Below, piece after piece: positions 50,573 to 61,153 of a DNA stretch of 64,000 nt (position 1 is its first letter; each line of letters starts with the position of its first letter). Source of the DNA: Deinococcus sonorensis KR-87. Lineage in GTDB: Bacteria > Deinococcota > Deinococci > Deinococcales > Deinococcaceae. The stretch spans positions 385,786-449,785 of the forward strand of contig NZ_CP158300.1 of NCBI RefSeq assembly GCF_040256395.1, in the 5' to 3' direction. The notes beneath the pieces are model-generated. The model had not been told where the DNA came from, did not search any database, and saw nothing but the letters and a program-made list of their open reading frames with translations. The translations under genes were made by a program, and so were the position numbers.

Positions 50573-51721
50573 TTACCACTCGGCAAAGCTGCCGTCCTGG
50601 TGGCGCCAGATGGGGTTGCGCCAGCGGTGGCCGCTGCGGGCCATCTCCAAGACGTACTCCTCGTTGATCTCCAGGCCCAGGCCCGGCCCCTGTGGGAACG
50701 CCACATGGCCGTCCGCGTACGCGAACACCTCTGGATTGAGCAGGTAGTCCAGCAGGTCATTGCTCTCGTTGTAATGGATGCCCAGACTTTGCTCCTGAAT
50801 GAAGGCGTTGTACGCTACCGCGTCGAGGTGCAGGCAGGCGGCCAGCGCAATCGGGCCAAGCGGGCAGTGCGGCGCCAGCGCCACGTCGTAGGCCTCGGCC
50901 ATCGCGGCGATCTTGCGGCACTCGGTGATGCCGCCCGCATGCGACAGGTCCGGCTGGATCACGTCCACGTAGCCGTCGTGCAGCAGCTGTTTGAAGTCCC
51001 AGCGCGAGTACATCCGCTCGCCGGTCGCGATGGGCGTGTCGGTGTAGCGCGCGATGTGCTGCAGCGCGTCGTTGTGCTCGCTCAGCACCGGCTCCTCGAT
51101 GAACATCAGCCGCAGCGGATCGAGTTCCTTCGCCAGGATCTTGGCCATCGGCTTGTGCACCCGGCCGTGAAAGTCCACCGCGATGCCCAGGCCCGGCCCG
51201 GCCGCGTCCCGGACCGCCTGCACCCGCTCCAGCACCCGGTCGATCTTGTCGTGGCTGTCCAGGTACTGCAGTTCCTCGGTGGCGTTCATCTTGATGGCCG
51301 TGAAGCCGCGCGCGGCTACTTCCAGTGCGGCGCGGCCCACCTCGGCGGGGCGGTCGCCCCCGATCCAGCAGTACACCCGCATGCGGTCGCGCACCTGCCC
51401 GCCCAGCAGCGCGTGGACTGGCACCCCGTGGTACTTGCCCTTGATGTCCCACAGCGCCTGATCAATGCCGGCGATGGCGCTCATCAGGATCGCCCCGCCC
51501 CGGTAGAAGCCGCCCCGGTACATCACGTTCCAGTGGTCCTCGATCAGCAGCGGATCGCGCCCGATCAGGTAGTCGGCCAGCTCGTCCACCGCCGCTGCCA
51601 CGGTGTGGGCTCGGCCCTCCACCACCGGCTCGCCCCAGCCGGTCAGCCCCTCGTCGGTCTCGATCTTGAGAAACAGCCAGCGGGGCGGCACGCGGTAGGT
51701 GGTCAGACGGGTGATTTTCAT
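50573..51721 (-). CDS. dgoD: D-galactonate dehydratase
   Basis: A 382-residue enolase-superfamily enzyme, exactly the length of E. coli DgoD, converting D-galactonate to 2-keto-3-deoxygalactonate. Mg ligands lie in [11 protein letters not shown] (Asp), [12 protein letters not shown] (Glu) and [11 protein letters not shown] (Glu); the His base is in [12 protein letters not shown]. The N-terminal cap [20 protein letters not shown] matches DgoD. ATG 51721 overlaps the aldolase stop (ATGA). It is the last gene of dgoK-dgoA-dgoD. Confidence 0.94.
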   Translation of the reverse strand: MKITRLTTYRVPPRWLFLKIETDEGLTGWGEPVVEGRAHTVAAAVDELADYLIGRDPLLIEDHWNVMYRGGFYRGGAILMSAIAGIDQALWDIKGKYHGVPVHALLGGQVRDRMRVYCWIGGDRPAEVGRAALEVAARGFTAIKMNATEELQYLDSHDKIDRVLERVQAVRDAAGPGLGIAVDFHGRVHKPMAKILAKELDPLRLMFIEEPVLSEHNDALQHIARYTDTPIATGERMYSRWDFKQLLHDGYVDVIQPDLSHAGGITECRKIAAMAEAYDVALAPHCPLGPIALAACLHLDAVAYNAFIQEQSLGIHYNESNDLLDYLLNPEVFAYADGHVAFPQGPGLGLEINEEYVLEMARSGHRWRNPIWRHQDGSFAEW

Positions 51722-52359
51722 GCACGGTCCTCCGGGGAGCCGAACTGGGCCAGCAAGGTCCGCGCCCGGTGTTCCAGGGTCGCAAAGTCCGGGGCGTTCC
51801 AGTCGGTGTGGGTCAGGTGGCTGCCGATGCCGGCGCCCACCGCACCGGCGCGCACGAACTCCGGCAGGTTGGCGGTCGTGATGTTGCCCACCACCACGAC
51901 CTGCAGATCCGGGTACGGCCCCAGCAGGCTGCGCAGGTATCCTGGCCCCAGATCGCCGGCCGGGAACAGCTTGACCGGGCGGCTCCCCTGGGCCAGCGCC
52001 TGCTGGATCTCGGTGGGCGTCATCGCGCCGCTGATCAGGCCCAGGCCGTGCTGGACCGCGTAGGCATTGACTTCCGGCACCACGTGCGGGGTGAGCAGAA
52101 AACGTGCACCCGCCGCCTGGGCCTGGGCCGCCAGCTCCGGGGTGATGACCGTGCCGGCGCCCAGCACCAGCTCCGGGCCGAACTGCCGGTCCAGTTCGCG
52201 CAGCACGTCCAGCCCATGCCGGTCGCTGAGCGCCACCTCCAACAGCCGGATGCCGGCCCGGTGCAGGTGCTCGGTGAGCCGGACCGCATGCTGCAGCGGA
52301 ACGCCTCTCAGAATGGCGATGATCCGGTGAGCGTGGACCAGAGCAGGCAGGTCAAGCAT
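51718..52359 (-). CDS. dgoA: 2-dehydro-3-deoxy-6-phosphogalactonate aldolase
   Basis: A 213-residue class I KDPG/KDPGal aldolase that cleaves KDPGal to pyruvate and glyceraldehyde 3-phosphate. The Schiff-base Lys is in [12 protein letters not shown], the catalytic Glu in [10 protein letters not shown], and [14 protein letters not shown] is the conserved strand. Context with dgoD and dgoK favours KDPGal over KDPG. It overlaps dgoK by eight bases at its start and dgoD by four at its end. Confidence 0.9.
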   Translation of the reverse strand: MLDLPALVHAHRIIAILRGVPLQHAVRLTEHLHRAGIRLLEVALSDRHGLDVLRELDRQFGPELVLGAGTVITPELAAQAQAAGARFLLTPHVVPEVNAYAVQHGLGLISGAMTPTEIQQALAQGSRPVKLFPAGDLGPGYLRSLLGPYPDLQVVVVGNITTANLPEFVRAGAVGAGIGSHLTHTDWNAPDFATLEHRARTLLAQFGSPEDRA

Positions 52360-53290
52360 CGGCGCGCCTTTCAAACAGCTGAACCGCGCCCTGTACCGCA
52401 GCCAGGGCACTCTGCGCCGGGTCTGCGGCGAGCACCGGCCGGCCCTGGCCTGTCAGGTACCGCGCTACCGGGGCGGTGAAGGTGGCGTGGCCGTACAGCA
52501 CCAGCGGCGCGCCCTGTGGCAGCAGCGGAAGGTCCAGGCTCGCCACCGCCCCCAGCAGGTAGGTGGTGGCCTGCTCCGGCGTCAGGCCGAGCCGCTGTTC
52601 CGCCAGCCGGACACAGAAGGCGGCGCGGGCAAACCCGGCCTGCTGCGCCTGCAGTAGCCCAGCCTGCCAGATGTCTGGGTCCAGCGGGCCGAGGGTGTCT
52701 GGCGGCGCGGCGCTGCCACTCAGGATGGTGTGCTGCAGGGTGGCGGCCAGCAGTTCGCCGCCCAGGGTGGTGACGGAGCGCTGGATGCCTTCGTCGTCGG
52801 TGCAGATGACCTTGTGGTGCGAGCCGTAATGCACGAAGTTCACCGGGCCGCTCAGCTGCAGCAGGCGTCTCAGGGCGTACACCTCCACCTCCTCGCCGCG
52901 CATCACGTCCTGCTCCCCGAGATGCGCGAGATCCGAGGGACCCTGGGGCAGCGTCCGTACGCCCGGCACGAAGCAGATCTGTCCCAGCCGCTCGAAGGTG
53001 CGGGTGTGAATGCCGTCGGCCAGCTGCTGATACCTCACCGGCGCCGGCAGGTGCGGGATGTCCACCAGCCCCAGGTTGCTGCCGATCATGCCGGACGCCA
53101 GCACAGCCCGGAGCGGTCCCTGGGCCCGGGCCAGAGTCAGCAGCTCGTCGAGCGCGCCCGCCAGCCCCTCCGTGCCCTGACGGGCAGTGTCGCGCGCGCC
53201 GATCTGACGTTCGGCCTGCCAGGTCACGCCCTGCCCGTCCCAGACGCGGACGCGGGTGCGGGTGGTGCCGGAATCGATGACGGCGTACAT
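52352..53290 (-). CDS. dgoK: 2-dehydro-3-deoxygalactonokinase
   Basis: A 312-residue DgoK-family kinase phosphorylating 2-keto-3-deoxygalactonate. The start MYAVIDSGTTRTRVRVWD, then VLASGMIGSNLGLVDIPH, HYGSHHKVI, SVTTLGGELLAATLQHTIL and LVLYGHATFTAPVARYL, match the family. AAAGGA precedes ATG 53290. First gene of the dgo operon; TATGAT on the minus strand (53343-53348) is a possible -10. No galactonate transporter or galactose dehydrogenase is adjacent. Confidence 0.93.
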   Translation of the reverse strand: MYAVIDSGTTRTRVRVWDGQGVTWQAERQIGARDTARQGTEGLAGALDELLTLARAQGPLRAVLASGMIGSNLGLVDIPHLPAPVRYQQLADGIHTRTFERLGQICFVPGVRTLPQGPSDLAHLGEQDVMRGEEVEVYALRRLLQLSGPVNFVHYGSHHKVICTDDEGIQRSVTTLGGELLAATLQHTILSGSAAPPDTLGPLDPDIWQAGLLQAQQAGFARAAFCVRLAEQRLGLTPEQATTYLLGAVASLDLPLLPQGAPLVLYGHATFTAPVARYLTGQGRPVLAADPAQSALAAVQGAVQLFERRADA

Positions 53291-53406
53291 GGCAGGTCCT
53301 TTCGGGGTGGGGGAACGGCAGCATCAGTTATGGAACCCGGCCATCATACCCAGCGAACAGCAGGCCCACGGCACATGCTCAGTGGACCTGCTCTCTCCCT
53401 TCCCCG

Positions 53407-54333
53407 CTAGCGGAAGATGCTGCGCGGCAGGTAGGCGCTGACCAGCCAGTTCGGGGCGTCCACGATCTCGCTGATCTTCAGGTCCACCGCCACGCTGCAC
53501 AGCGCGTAGGCGAGCGGGGGGTCCAGGCGGTACTCGCGTCCCAGGTGGTCGATCATGGCACGGATGGCGTCCTGGGCGGCCCGGTACAGGTCCGGACCGA
53601 TGCCGGTGGTGGCGTAGTAACCCTGCTGGTCCACCGGGGCCAGGCCGCTGGCCGGCACCTCAAAGCGCGGGGCCGAGAAGTTGGCCCCTTTGATCAGCGA
53701 GAAGCGCAGCTGGACCGTCATGGCGGTTTCGACGGCGGTACCGCACACCTCGCCGTCGCCCTGGCAGGCGTGCGTGTCGCCCACGCTGAACAGCGCCCCC
53801 GGCACCTCCACCGGCAGGTACAGCGTGGACCCGCGCGTCAGGTCGCGGATGTCCAGGTTGCCGCCCACCCGGCGCGGCGGCACCACGCTGTGCAGGCCCG
53901 GCTCGGCGGGCGCCACCCCGATGGTGCCGGTAAACGGGCGGGTCGGCAGCCGGATCTCGGGCGTGAACTGCACCGCCTCGCGGTCGTAGCGGCTCAGGTG
54001 CAGCCAGGGGTCGGGGAACTCGTCGGCCAGCAGCCCGAAGCCGGGAATCAGGCCGGTCCAGCCCCAGCCGCCCTCCTGAAAGTCCAGCACTTCCACCTTC
54101 AGGGCGTCGCCCGGCTCGGCCCCGTCAATGTAGACCGGACCATTCACCGGGTTGGTGCGCGAGAAGTCGAAGGCGGCCAGGTCGGCCACGCTGCTGTGCT
54201 CGGTGAGCTGGCCGCCGCTGGCATCCTGCACCGTGAAGGCCAGCGTGTCGCCCGGGGCGGCGTGGGTGTCGGGCGTCAGGCTGTTGTCCCAGCCGAAATG
54301 GTGGTGGTGGATGGTGTGGATGTGTGGGGTCAA
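53407..54333 (-). CDS. Acetamidase/formamidase family protein
   Basis: A 308-residue FmdA/AmdA-family hydrolase, releasing ammonia from formamide, acetamide or similar short amides. Family features are GPVYIDGAEPGDALKVEVLD, the GGNLDIRDLTRGSTLYLPV strand, FSVGDTHACQGDGEVCGTAVE with the conserved metal-binding residues, and APNWLVSAYLP near the end. A His-rich N-terminus (HIHTIHHHHFGWDN) is typical. It starts at TTG 54333 with GGAGGA seven bases before. It is last in the two-transporter operon, 19 nt after a binding-protein gene, so its substrate may be what that importer brings in. Confidence 0.92.
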   Translation of the reverse strand: MTPHIHTIHHHHFGWDNSLTPDTHAAPGDTLAFTVQDASGGQLTEHSSVADLAAFDFSRTNPVNGPVYIDGAEPGDALKVEVLDFQEGGWGWTGLIPGFGLLADEFPDPWLHLSRYDREAVQFTPEIRLPTRPFTGTIGVAPAEPGLHSVVPPRRVGGNLDIRDLTRGSTLYLPVEVPGALFSVGDTHACQGDGEVCGTAVETAMTVQLRFSLIKGANFSAPRFEVPASGLAPVDQQGYYATTGIGPDLYRAAQDAIRAMIDHLGREYRLDPPLAYALCSVAVDLKISEIVDAPNWLVSAYLPRSIFR

Positions 54334-54352
54334 GGCAGGGTCCTCCGCAGGC

Positions 54353-55957
54353 TCACTTCTTCACCGACAGCCGCTCGTAGACGATGTTGTGGATCGGGTC
54401 TTCCAGTTCCGGCAGGCCGCCCACCAGCCGGTCCGAGCGCATCATGTAGCGCACCTCGTGGAACACCGGCACCCACAGCGCCTGCTTGTTCAGCGCCGAG
54501 AAGATGCTGGCGTACTCCTTGAGGCGGGCGGCCTGCTGGCCCGGCTTCACCATCTGGTCGGCCTTCTCAGCGCGGGCGTCCAGCGCCTTGTTGCAGTAGA
54601 AGGGCCAGTTCCAGCCGCCCGTCACCGCGCTGCGGCAGCTCAGGATCGGCCAGTAGAAGTCGCTGGGGTCCGGGTAGTCCTGGGTCCAGGCCATCCCGCC
54701 GGACCACACCAGCGGGGCGATGTTGGGGGTGCCGGCGGCCTCCACCACCGTGCTCTGCGCCTGGCTCTTGATGCTGGCCCGGATGCCCACTGCCGCGAGG
54801 TCCTGCTGCAGGCTCTGGGCGATGCGCGGGTTCGGGTCGGTGGAGTTGGTGTAGAGGGTGGTCTCGAAGCCGTTCGGGAAGCCAGCGGCCTTCAGCAGCG
54901 CCTTGGCCCCGGCCGGGTCGTACTTGTAGCCGGTCTCGGCCGGGTCGTAACCGGGCATCAGCGGCGGCAGGTAGGTTTTGGCCTCCACCCCGCGCCCGTT
55001 GATGATCCGGATCACCTTGGTCTTGTTGATGGCCATGTTGATCGCCTGCCGCACCCGCACGTCCTTCAGGGGCCCCACGCCGCTGTTGAGCGACAGGTAA
55101 CTGGTGTTGACGTTGGTGCGCTGCAGCACGTTGGCTTTGTACCGGGGGTCGTGGACCACCTGCAGGAACTGCGCCGGCGGAATCCCGTCGCCCAGCAGGT
55201 CCACCTCGCCGCGCGTCAGCGACAGGAAGGCCACGCTGGGGTCCAGGCCCACCTTGACCGTGACCCGATCCAGGTACGGCAGGTTCTGGTAGAAGTAGCC
55301 GGGGTTGCGCTCGAACACCAGCTGCTGCCCGCTGGGCCAGCTGGTCAGCCGGAACGGGCCGGTGCCCACCGGCTTGTGGCCGAAGTCGGCGCCCGCCTTC
55401 GCCACCTCCTCTTTCGGCACGATGAACGCGAAGTTCATGGCCATCACGTTCAGGAAGGCGGCGTTGGGCGCGTCCAGCGTGACGCTGAAGGTGGACTTGT
55501 TCGGCGCCTTCAGACCGCTGACCGTCTTGGCCTTGCCGTCAATGAACGCCTGCGCCCCGCTGATGCCCACATAGAAGCCCTGGCCGGGGCTCTTGGTCTT
55601 GGGGTCCAGCACCCGCGTCAGGGTGTACACCACGTCGCTGGCCACCAGCTCGCGGCCGTTCTGGAACTTGATGCCCGGCCGCAGCGTGAAGGTGTACGTG
55701 CGGCCGTCCGCGCTGACCTTCGGCATGCTGGTGGCGAGCCGGGGTTCGAGTTTGGTGGTGCCCACCTGATAGTCCAGCAGGCCATCGAACACCATCTTCT
55801 CCAGCGGCCAGTTCTGCCAGTCGTAGCCGATGGCCGGGTCCAGGGTGGTCACGTCGTCCTTGTACGACACGACCATGCTGCCGCCCCGGGCGGGCGCGGC
55901 GAGGGCGCTGCCGAGCAGCAGGGTCAGGGCGGCGGTGAGCATCGGAATTCGCTTCAT
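54353..55957 (-). CDS. Peptide-type ABC substrate-binding protein (SBP family 5), second module
   Basis: A 534-residue exported binding protein. The signal peptide MKRIPMLTAALTLLLGSALA is followed by SBP_bac_5 segments: VTTLDPAIGYDWQNWPLEKM, YTFTLRPGIKFQNGRELVASDVVY-like, VGTGPFRLTSWPSGQQLVF, RVRQAINMAINKTKVI. Late residues GGMAWTQDYPDPSDFYWPIL are typical of dipeptide/nickel-type proteins. No lipobox. A GGAGGT-type site precedes ATG 55957. It follows the second permease pair, mirroring the first module. Confidence 0.92.
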   Translation of the reverse strand: MKRIPMLTAALTLLLGSALAAPARGGSMVVSYKDDVTTLDPAIGYDWQNWPLEKMVFDGLLDYQVGTTKLEPRLATSMPKVSADGRTYTFTLRPGIKFQNGRELVASDVVYTLTRVLDPKTKSPGQGFYVGISGAQAFIDGKAKTVSGLKAPNKSTFSVTLDAPNAAFLNVMAMNFAFIVPKEEVAKAGADFGHKPVGTGPFRLTSWPSGQQLVFERNPGYFYQNLPYLDRVTVKVGLDPSVAFLSLTRGEVDLLGDGIPPAQFLQVVHDPRYKANVLQRTNVNTSYLSLNSGVGPLKDVRVRQAINMAINKTKVIRIINGRGVEAKTYLPPLMPGYDPAETGYKYDPAGAKALLKAAGFPNGFETTLYTNSTDPNPRIAQSLQQDLAAVGIRASIKSQAQSTVVEAAGTPNIAPLVWSGGMAWTQDYPDPSDFYWPILSCRSAVTGGWNWPFYCNKALDARAEKADQMVKPGQQAARLKEYASIFSALNKQALWVPVFHEVRYMMRSDRLVGGLPELEDPIHNIVYERLSVKK

Positions 55958-55993
55958 GAAACCTCCGGTCTAGCGTGAGGGGCGGGGGTAAGT

Positions 55994-56913
<920 letters not shown>

Positions 56914-56914
<1 letters not shown>

Positions 56915-57798
56915 CAGCGGGTGCTCCGGGGGTCCAGGGCGTCGCGCAGGCCCTCGCCCAGCAGGTTGAAGCCCAGCGAGGTGAGCAGGATGGCGGCCCC
57001 GGGGGCCAGCACCAGCCACGGCGCGGTGGTCAGGTAGCTCTGCGACTCGTTGATGATGCCGCCCCAGCTGGGCGTGGGCGGCTGCACCCCCACCCCCAGG
57101 AAACTCAGGGTGGCCTCCAGCAGCACCGTGGTGCCCACCCCCAGCGAACCCCACACCAGCGCCGTGGGCAGCAGGTGCGGCAGGATGTGGCGCATCAACA
57201 CCCGCCCGCCGCTGGCCCCCACCGCCCCGGCCGCCTCCACGAACTCGCGTTCGCGCAGCGAACTTACCTCGCTGTACACCACCCGCGCGATCGGCACCCA
57301 GTTCAGGAAGGCGATTACCAGCGCCACGATCCACAAGCTGGGCTTCAGGATGGCCGTCAGCGCGATGGCCAGCAGCAGCACCGGAAACGCCAGCATCACG
57401 TCGGTGAAGCGCATGATCAGCGTGCCGAGCCAGCCGCGGGTGAGCGCGCCCAGCGCCCCGATCAGCAGGCCCAGCAGCACCGCCACCCCGTTGGCCACGA
57501 AGCCCACCGTGAGCGAGGCGCGCGCCCCCCACACCAGCCGCGACAGCAGGTCCCGGCCCAGCAGGTCGGTGCCGAGCGGGTACGCGCCGCCCGGGGCCAG
57601 CGGCGCGCCCTCCATGGTCAGGCCCTCGGGGAACTGGAAATCCGGGTCGTGCGGCGCCACCCAGGGGGCCAGCAGCGCCGCCCCCACGATCAGCAGACAC
57701 ACCACCAGCCCCACCAGCCCGGCACGGTGGCGCAGAAAGCGGGTAAGCGCGCGGCGCCGGCGGGGCCGGACCGACGGGACCGCGTCCAGCACCGTCAC
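56914..57798 (-). CDS. ABC transporter permease, DppC type, second module
   Basis: A 294-residue DppC-like permease with GTDLLGRDLLSRLVWGARAS, VRVLMRHILPHLLPT-like coupling helix and TLSFLGVGVQPPTPSWGGII. It starts at GTG 57798, overlapping the stop of the first module's DppC by four bases. The two adjacent DppC genes have near-identical C-terminal motifs (LSFLG...VQPPTPSWG, LRDALDPR), so they probably arose by duplication. Confidence 0.93.
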
Positions 57799-58667
57799 CG
57801 GGTCCGCCCGCGCGGGTCCAGGGCGTCGCGCAGCCCGTCGCCCAGCAGGTTGAAGGCCAGCACCGTCAGGAAGATCACCACGCCGGGCGAGAGCGCCAGC
57901 CAGGGCGCGGTCTGCAGGTAGCCGCGCGCGGTGTTGAGCATGCTGCCCCAGCTGGGCGTGGGCGGCTGCACGCCCAGCCCCAGAAAGCTCAGCGTGCTCT
58001 CGGCCAGCACCGCTTCCGCGATGGCAAGGCTCGCCTGAACGATCAGCGCCCCGGAGATGTTCGGCAGGATGTGCCGCAGCAGCGTGCGCCAGCGGCCCGC
58101 CCCCAGCGCGCCGGCCGCCTGCACGTACTCCAGCTCGCGCTGGGCCAGCACCTGCGCGCGGGTCACGCGGGCAAACGCCGGCGTGGTCACGATGGCGATG
58201 GCCAGCATGGTGTTCTGCAGGCTGGGCCCCAGGATGGCGGCCAGCGTGATGGCCAGAATCAGGAACGGGAAGGCCAGCAGCGCGTCGATGACCCGCCCGA
58301 TCACCTCGTCCAGCCAGCCGCCCACGAAGCCCGCGAGCAGGCCCAGCAGCGACCCGGCGATCAACGCCAGCAGCACGCTGACCAGCCCGGCCGACAGGCT
58401 GATGCGCGCGCCGTACATCACCCGGGTCAGGGTGTCGCGGCCCAGTTCGTCGGTGCCGAGCAGGTGGCCGCCGCCGGGCCGCTGCAGCAGCGCCGAGAAG
58501 TCCTGGCGGGCCGGGTCGAAGGGGGCGATGACGGGCGCCAACAGCGCCATCGCCGTCAGCACCACCACCACAATCAGGCCCAGCACCGCCAGCCGGTTGG
58601 CGGTGAAGCGCCGCCAGGAGCGATTCCGTTCCCGCCGGGCTGACGGCGCGGCCGGCACCGCCGTCAC
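57795..58667 (-). CDS. ABC transporter permease, DppC type, first module
   Basis: A 290-residue DppC-like permease with GTDELGRDTLTRVMYGARIS, WRTLLRHILPNISGALI, and TLSFLGLGVQPPTPSWGSML. ATG or GTG at 58667 overlaps the stop of the first module's DppB by four bases. It pairs with DppB 58664-59608 and binding protein 59649-61124. Confidence 0.93.
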   Translation of the reverse strand: MTAVPAAPSARRERNRSWRRFTANRLAVLGLIVVVVLTAMALLAPVIAPFDPARQDFSALLQRPGGGHLLGTDELGRDTLTRVMYGARISLSAGLVSVLLALIAGSLLGLLAGFVGGWLDEVIGRVIDALLAFPFLILAITLAAILGPSLQNTMLAIAIVTTPAFARVTRAQVLAQRELEYVQAAGALGAGRWRTLLRHILPNISGALIVQASLAIAEAVLAESTLSFLGLGVQPPTPSWGSMLNTARGYLQTAPWLALSPGVVIFLTVLAFNLLGDGLRDALDPRGRTR

Positions 58668-59608
58668 GCGTACCTCACACGCGGGTCAATCGCGCCGTAC
58701 GCCAGGTCAATCAGGAAGCTGACCAGGAACACCAGCGCCGCCGAGGTCAGCACCATGCCCTGGATCACCGGCAGGTCCCGGGTAAACACCGCGTCCACCA
58801 GCAGCCGCCCGAAGCCCGGCACGCTGAAGATCTGCTCGGTAACCACCGCGCCGCCCAGCAGGCCGCCCAGCTGCAGGCCCAGCACCGTCACCACCGGAAT
58901 CAGGGCGTTGCGCAGGGCGTGCTTGGCGATCACCAATCGCCCGGCCACGCCCTTGGCGCGGGCGGTGCGCACGTAGTCCTGGTTCAGCACCTCCAGCAGG
59001 CTGCTGCGCAGGAAGCGGGTCAGCACCGCCGCCGAGCCGATGCCCAGCGTGACGGCCGGCAGCAGCATCAGTTTCAGGTTCAGGCCCGGGTTCTCCTGCA
59101 GGTCCACGTAGCCGCTGGCGGGAATCCACGCGAGGTTCACGCTGAAGACATACACCAGCAGGATGCCCAGAAAGAAGCTCGGCAGGCTGATGCCCGACAG
59201 CGCCAGCAACGTCACCAGCCGGTCGATCCAAGAGCCGGGCCGCACCGCGCTGGCGATGCCGGCCGGAAGAGCCAGCGCCACCGCCAGCAGCAGGCTCAGC
59301 ACCGCCAGTTCGAAGGTGGTGGGCAGCTTCTGGCCGATCAGGCCCGCCACCGATGTGTGGTCCTGCAGGCTGCGGCCCAGGTTCAGGTGTCCCAGGTCCG
59401 CGAGCCAGTTCACGTACTGCACCGCCACCGGGCGGTCCAGGCCCATCTGATGCCGCAGCTCGGTCAGAGCCTGGGGGGTGGCCTCCTCGCCCAGCTGCAG
59501 CCGCGCCGGGTCGCCCGGCAGCAGCCGCACCAGGGAGAAGACCAGCAGCGTCACCACCAGCAGGGTGGGGATGGCAGCCAGCAGCCGCCGGACAGCAAAG
59601 ATCAGCAC
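58664..59608 (-). CDS. ABC transporter permease, DppB type, first module
   Basis: A 314-residue DppB-like permease: MLIFAVRRLLAAIPTLLVVT at the N-terminus, MGLDRPVAVQYVNWLADLGH, coupling loop DYVRTARAKGVAGRLVIAKH, and end IDPRVRYA. About six spans. It lies 40 nt after the binding-protein gene. Confidence 0.93.
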   Translation of the reverse strand: MLIFAVRRLLAAIPTLLVVTLLVFSLVRLLPGDPARLQLGEEATPQALTELRHQMGLDRPVAVQYVNWLADLGHLNLGRSLQDHTSVAGLIGQKLPTTFELAVLSLLLAVALALPAGIASAVRPGSWIDRLVTLLALSGISLPSFFLGILLVYVFSVNLAWIPASGYVDLQENPGLNLKLMLLPAVTLGIGSAAVLTRFLRSSLLEVLNQDYVRTARAKGVAGRLVIAKHALRNALIPVVTVLGLQLGGLLGGAVVTEQIFSVPGFGRLLVDAVFTRDLPVIQGMVLTSAALVFLVSFLIDLAYGAIDPRVRYA

Positions 59609-59648
59609 GTCTACCTCCAGGGCTGGGAACAGGGGCGGTGGGGCGCGG

Positions 59649-61124
59649 CTACTTCAGGTCGGCGGTGTAGAAGCGCAGGATGCCGTCCGGCACCAGCGGC
59701 ACGCCGCTCAGCGCCTTGCTGGCCCCGATGGTGTTGCTGCTGAAGTAGGTGAAGGCGTAGGGCGCGTCGTCCAGGATCTTGCCCAGCGCCACGTTGTAGG
59801 TCGCCACGCGGGCGCTCATGGCGTTCTGGGCGCGGGCCTTCTCCAGCAGGGTGTCGATGGCGGGGTTGGCGTACCCGGCCTGGTTGTTGACGCCGCCGGT
59901 ATGGAAGAAGTCATAGATGTTGCCGTCCGGGTCGGGGCGGCCGGACCAGCCGAGCATCACCGCGTCGTAGTTGCGCTTGTCGGCGCGGTCCAGCAGCGTG
60001 CCGAACTCCACCGTCTCGATCTTGACGTTGAAGCCTGCCTGCGAGGCCATCGCCTGGTACAGCTGCGCCAGCTGGGCGTTCACGGCCCCCGGTGAGGTCA
60101 GCAGCGTGAACGACACATTGGACTTGCCGGCCTGCGCCAGTTTCTTCTGCGCGGCCGCAACGTCGGCATTCTGCACCTTGATGGCCGGCGAATAGGCGGG
60201 CGTGCCGGGCGGGAAGGGGCCGCCCGCCGGCTTGACGGTGTTCAGGAACACCACCTTGTTGATCGCCTCGCGGTCCAGCGTCTGACTGAACGCCTGCCGC
60301 ACCTGCTTGTTGTTGAAGGGAGGCCGCGTGACGTTCATCCACACGCCCTGGAAGCCCAGGCCCTGGTAGGTGGTGGCGTCGAGCTTGGTGTTCTTCTTGA
60401 TGGTGGCGATGTCCTTGGGGTCCACCGGGGTGATGATCTGCACCGCGCCGGACAGCAGGTTGGCCACCCGCACGTCGCCGTCCGGGAAGGGCCGGTACAC
60501 CAGGGTGTCGAGTTTGGCCTTGCCGCGCCAGTAGCTGGCGTTGGCCTTCAGCGTCACGTTGTCCTGACGCTTGCGGCTCACAAAGCTGAAGGGGCCGCTG
60601 CCCACCGGACTGTTGGCGAAGTCGGCGCCGGCCTTTTTGGCAGCGGTGGGCGACACGATCATCCCGGCGCGGTCACTCAGCACCGCCAGCAACGGGCCGT
60701 AGGGTGCCTTCAGCGTGATCACCACCGTGCTGGCGTCCGGGGCGCTGACGTCCTTGACGCTGGCGAGTTCGCCCTTGCGCGCGCTGCCTTCCAGCGTCAT
60801 GTTGCGCTCGATGCTGTACTTGACGGCTGCCGCGTCCAGAGGAGTGCCGTCGGTGAACTTGATGCCGGTGTTGAGCTTGAAGGTGTACGTCAGCCCTCCG
60901 TTCGTGACCTTCCAGCTCTTGGCCACCATCGGCACGATCTTGAGCTGCTCGTTGACGTCCACCAGCTTGTCGAAGATCTGGTTCATCACCTGCCGGTCCA
61001 CGAAGGCGGTGGACAGCGCCGGGTCCAGGCGTGGAGGGTCGGCGTCCAGGCCCACCGTGAGCGTCTCGGCGGCGGCGGTGGTGAGGGCGAGCATCAGGCT
61101 GATGGACAACAGCATCCGGGTCAT
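59649..61124 (-). CDS. Peptide-type ABC substrate-binding protein (SBP family 5), first module
   Basis: A 491-residue exported binding protein with signal peptide MTRMLLSISLMLALTTAAA. It has SBP_bac_5 segments LDADPPRLDPALSTAFVDRQ, YTFKLNTGIKFTDGTPLDAA, SPVGSGPFSFVSRKRQDNV and MLGWSGRPDPDGNIYDFFHT. The last is typical of dipeptide/glutathione-type proteins. It follows the FadR-type regulator by 29 nt and starts the structural part of the operon. Confidence 0.92.
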   Translation of the reverse strand: MTRMLLSISLMLALTTAAAETLTVGLDADPPRLDPALSTAFVDRQVMNQIFDKLVDVNEQLKIVPMVAKSWKVTNGGLTYTFKLNTGIKFTDGTPLDAAAVKYSIERNMTLEGSARKGELASVKDVSAPDASTVVITLKAPYGPLLAVLSDRAGMIVSPTAAKKAGADFANSPVGSGPFSFVSRKRQDNVTLKANASYWRGKAKLDTLVYRPFPDGDVRVANLLSGAVQIITPVDPKDIATIKKNTKLDATTYQGLGFQGVWMNVTRPPFNNKQVRQAFSQTLDREAINKVVFLNTVKPAGGPFPPGTPAYSPAIKVQNADVAAAQKKLAQAGKSNVSFTLLTSPGAVNAQLAQLYQAMASQAGFNVKIETVEFGTLLDRADKRNYDAVMLGWSGRPDPDGNIYDFFHTGGVNNQAGYANPAIDTLLEKARAQNAMSARVATYNVALGKILDDAPYAFTYFSSNTIGASKALSGVPLVPDGILRFYTADLK

Positions 61125-61153
61125 GGCAGCACTCCTTTGAGAGGGGCGGAATG

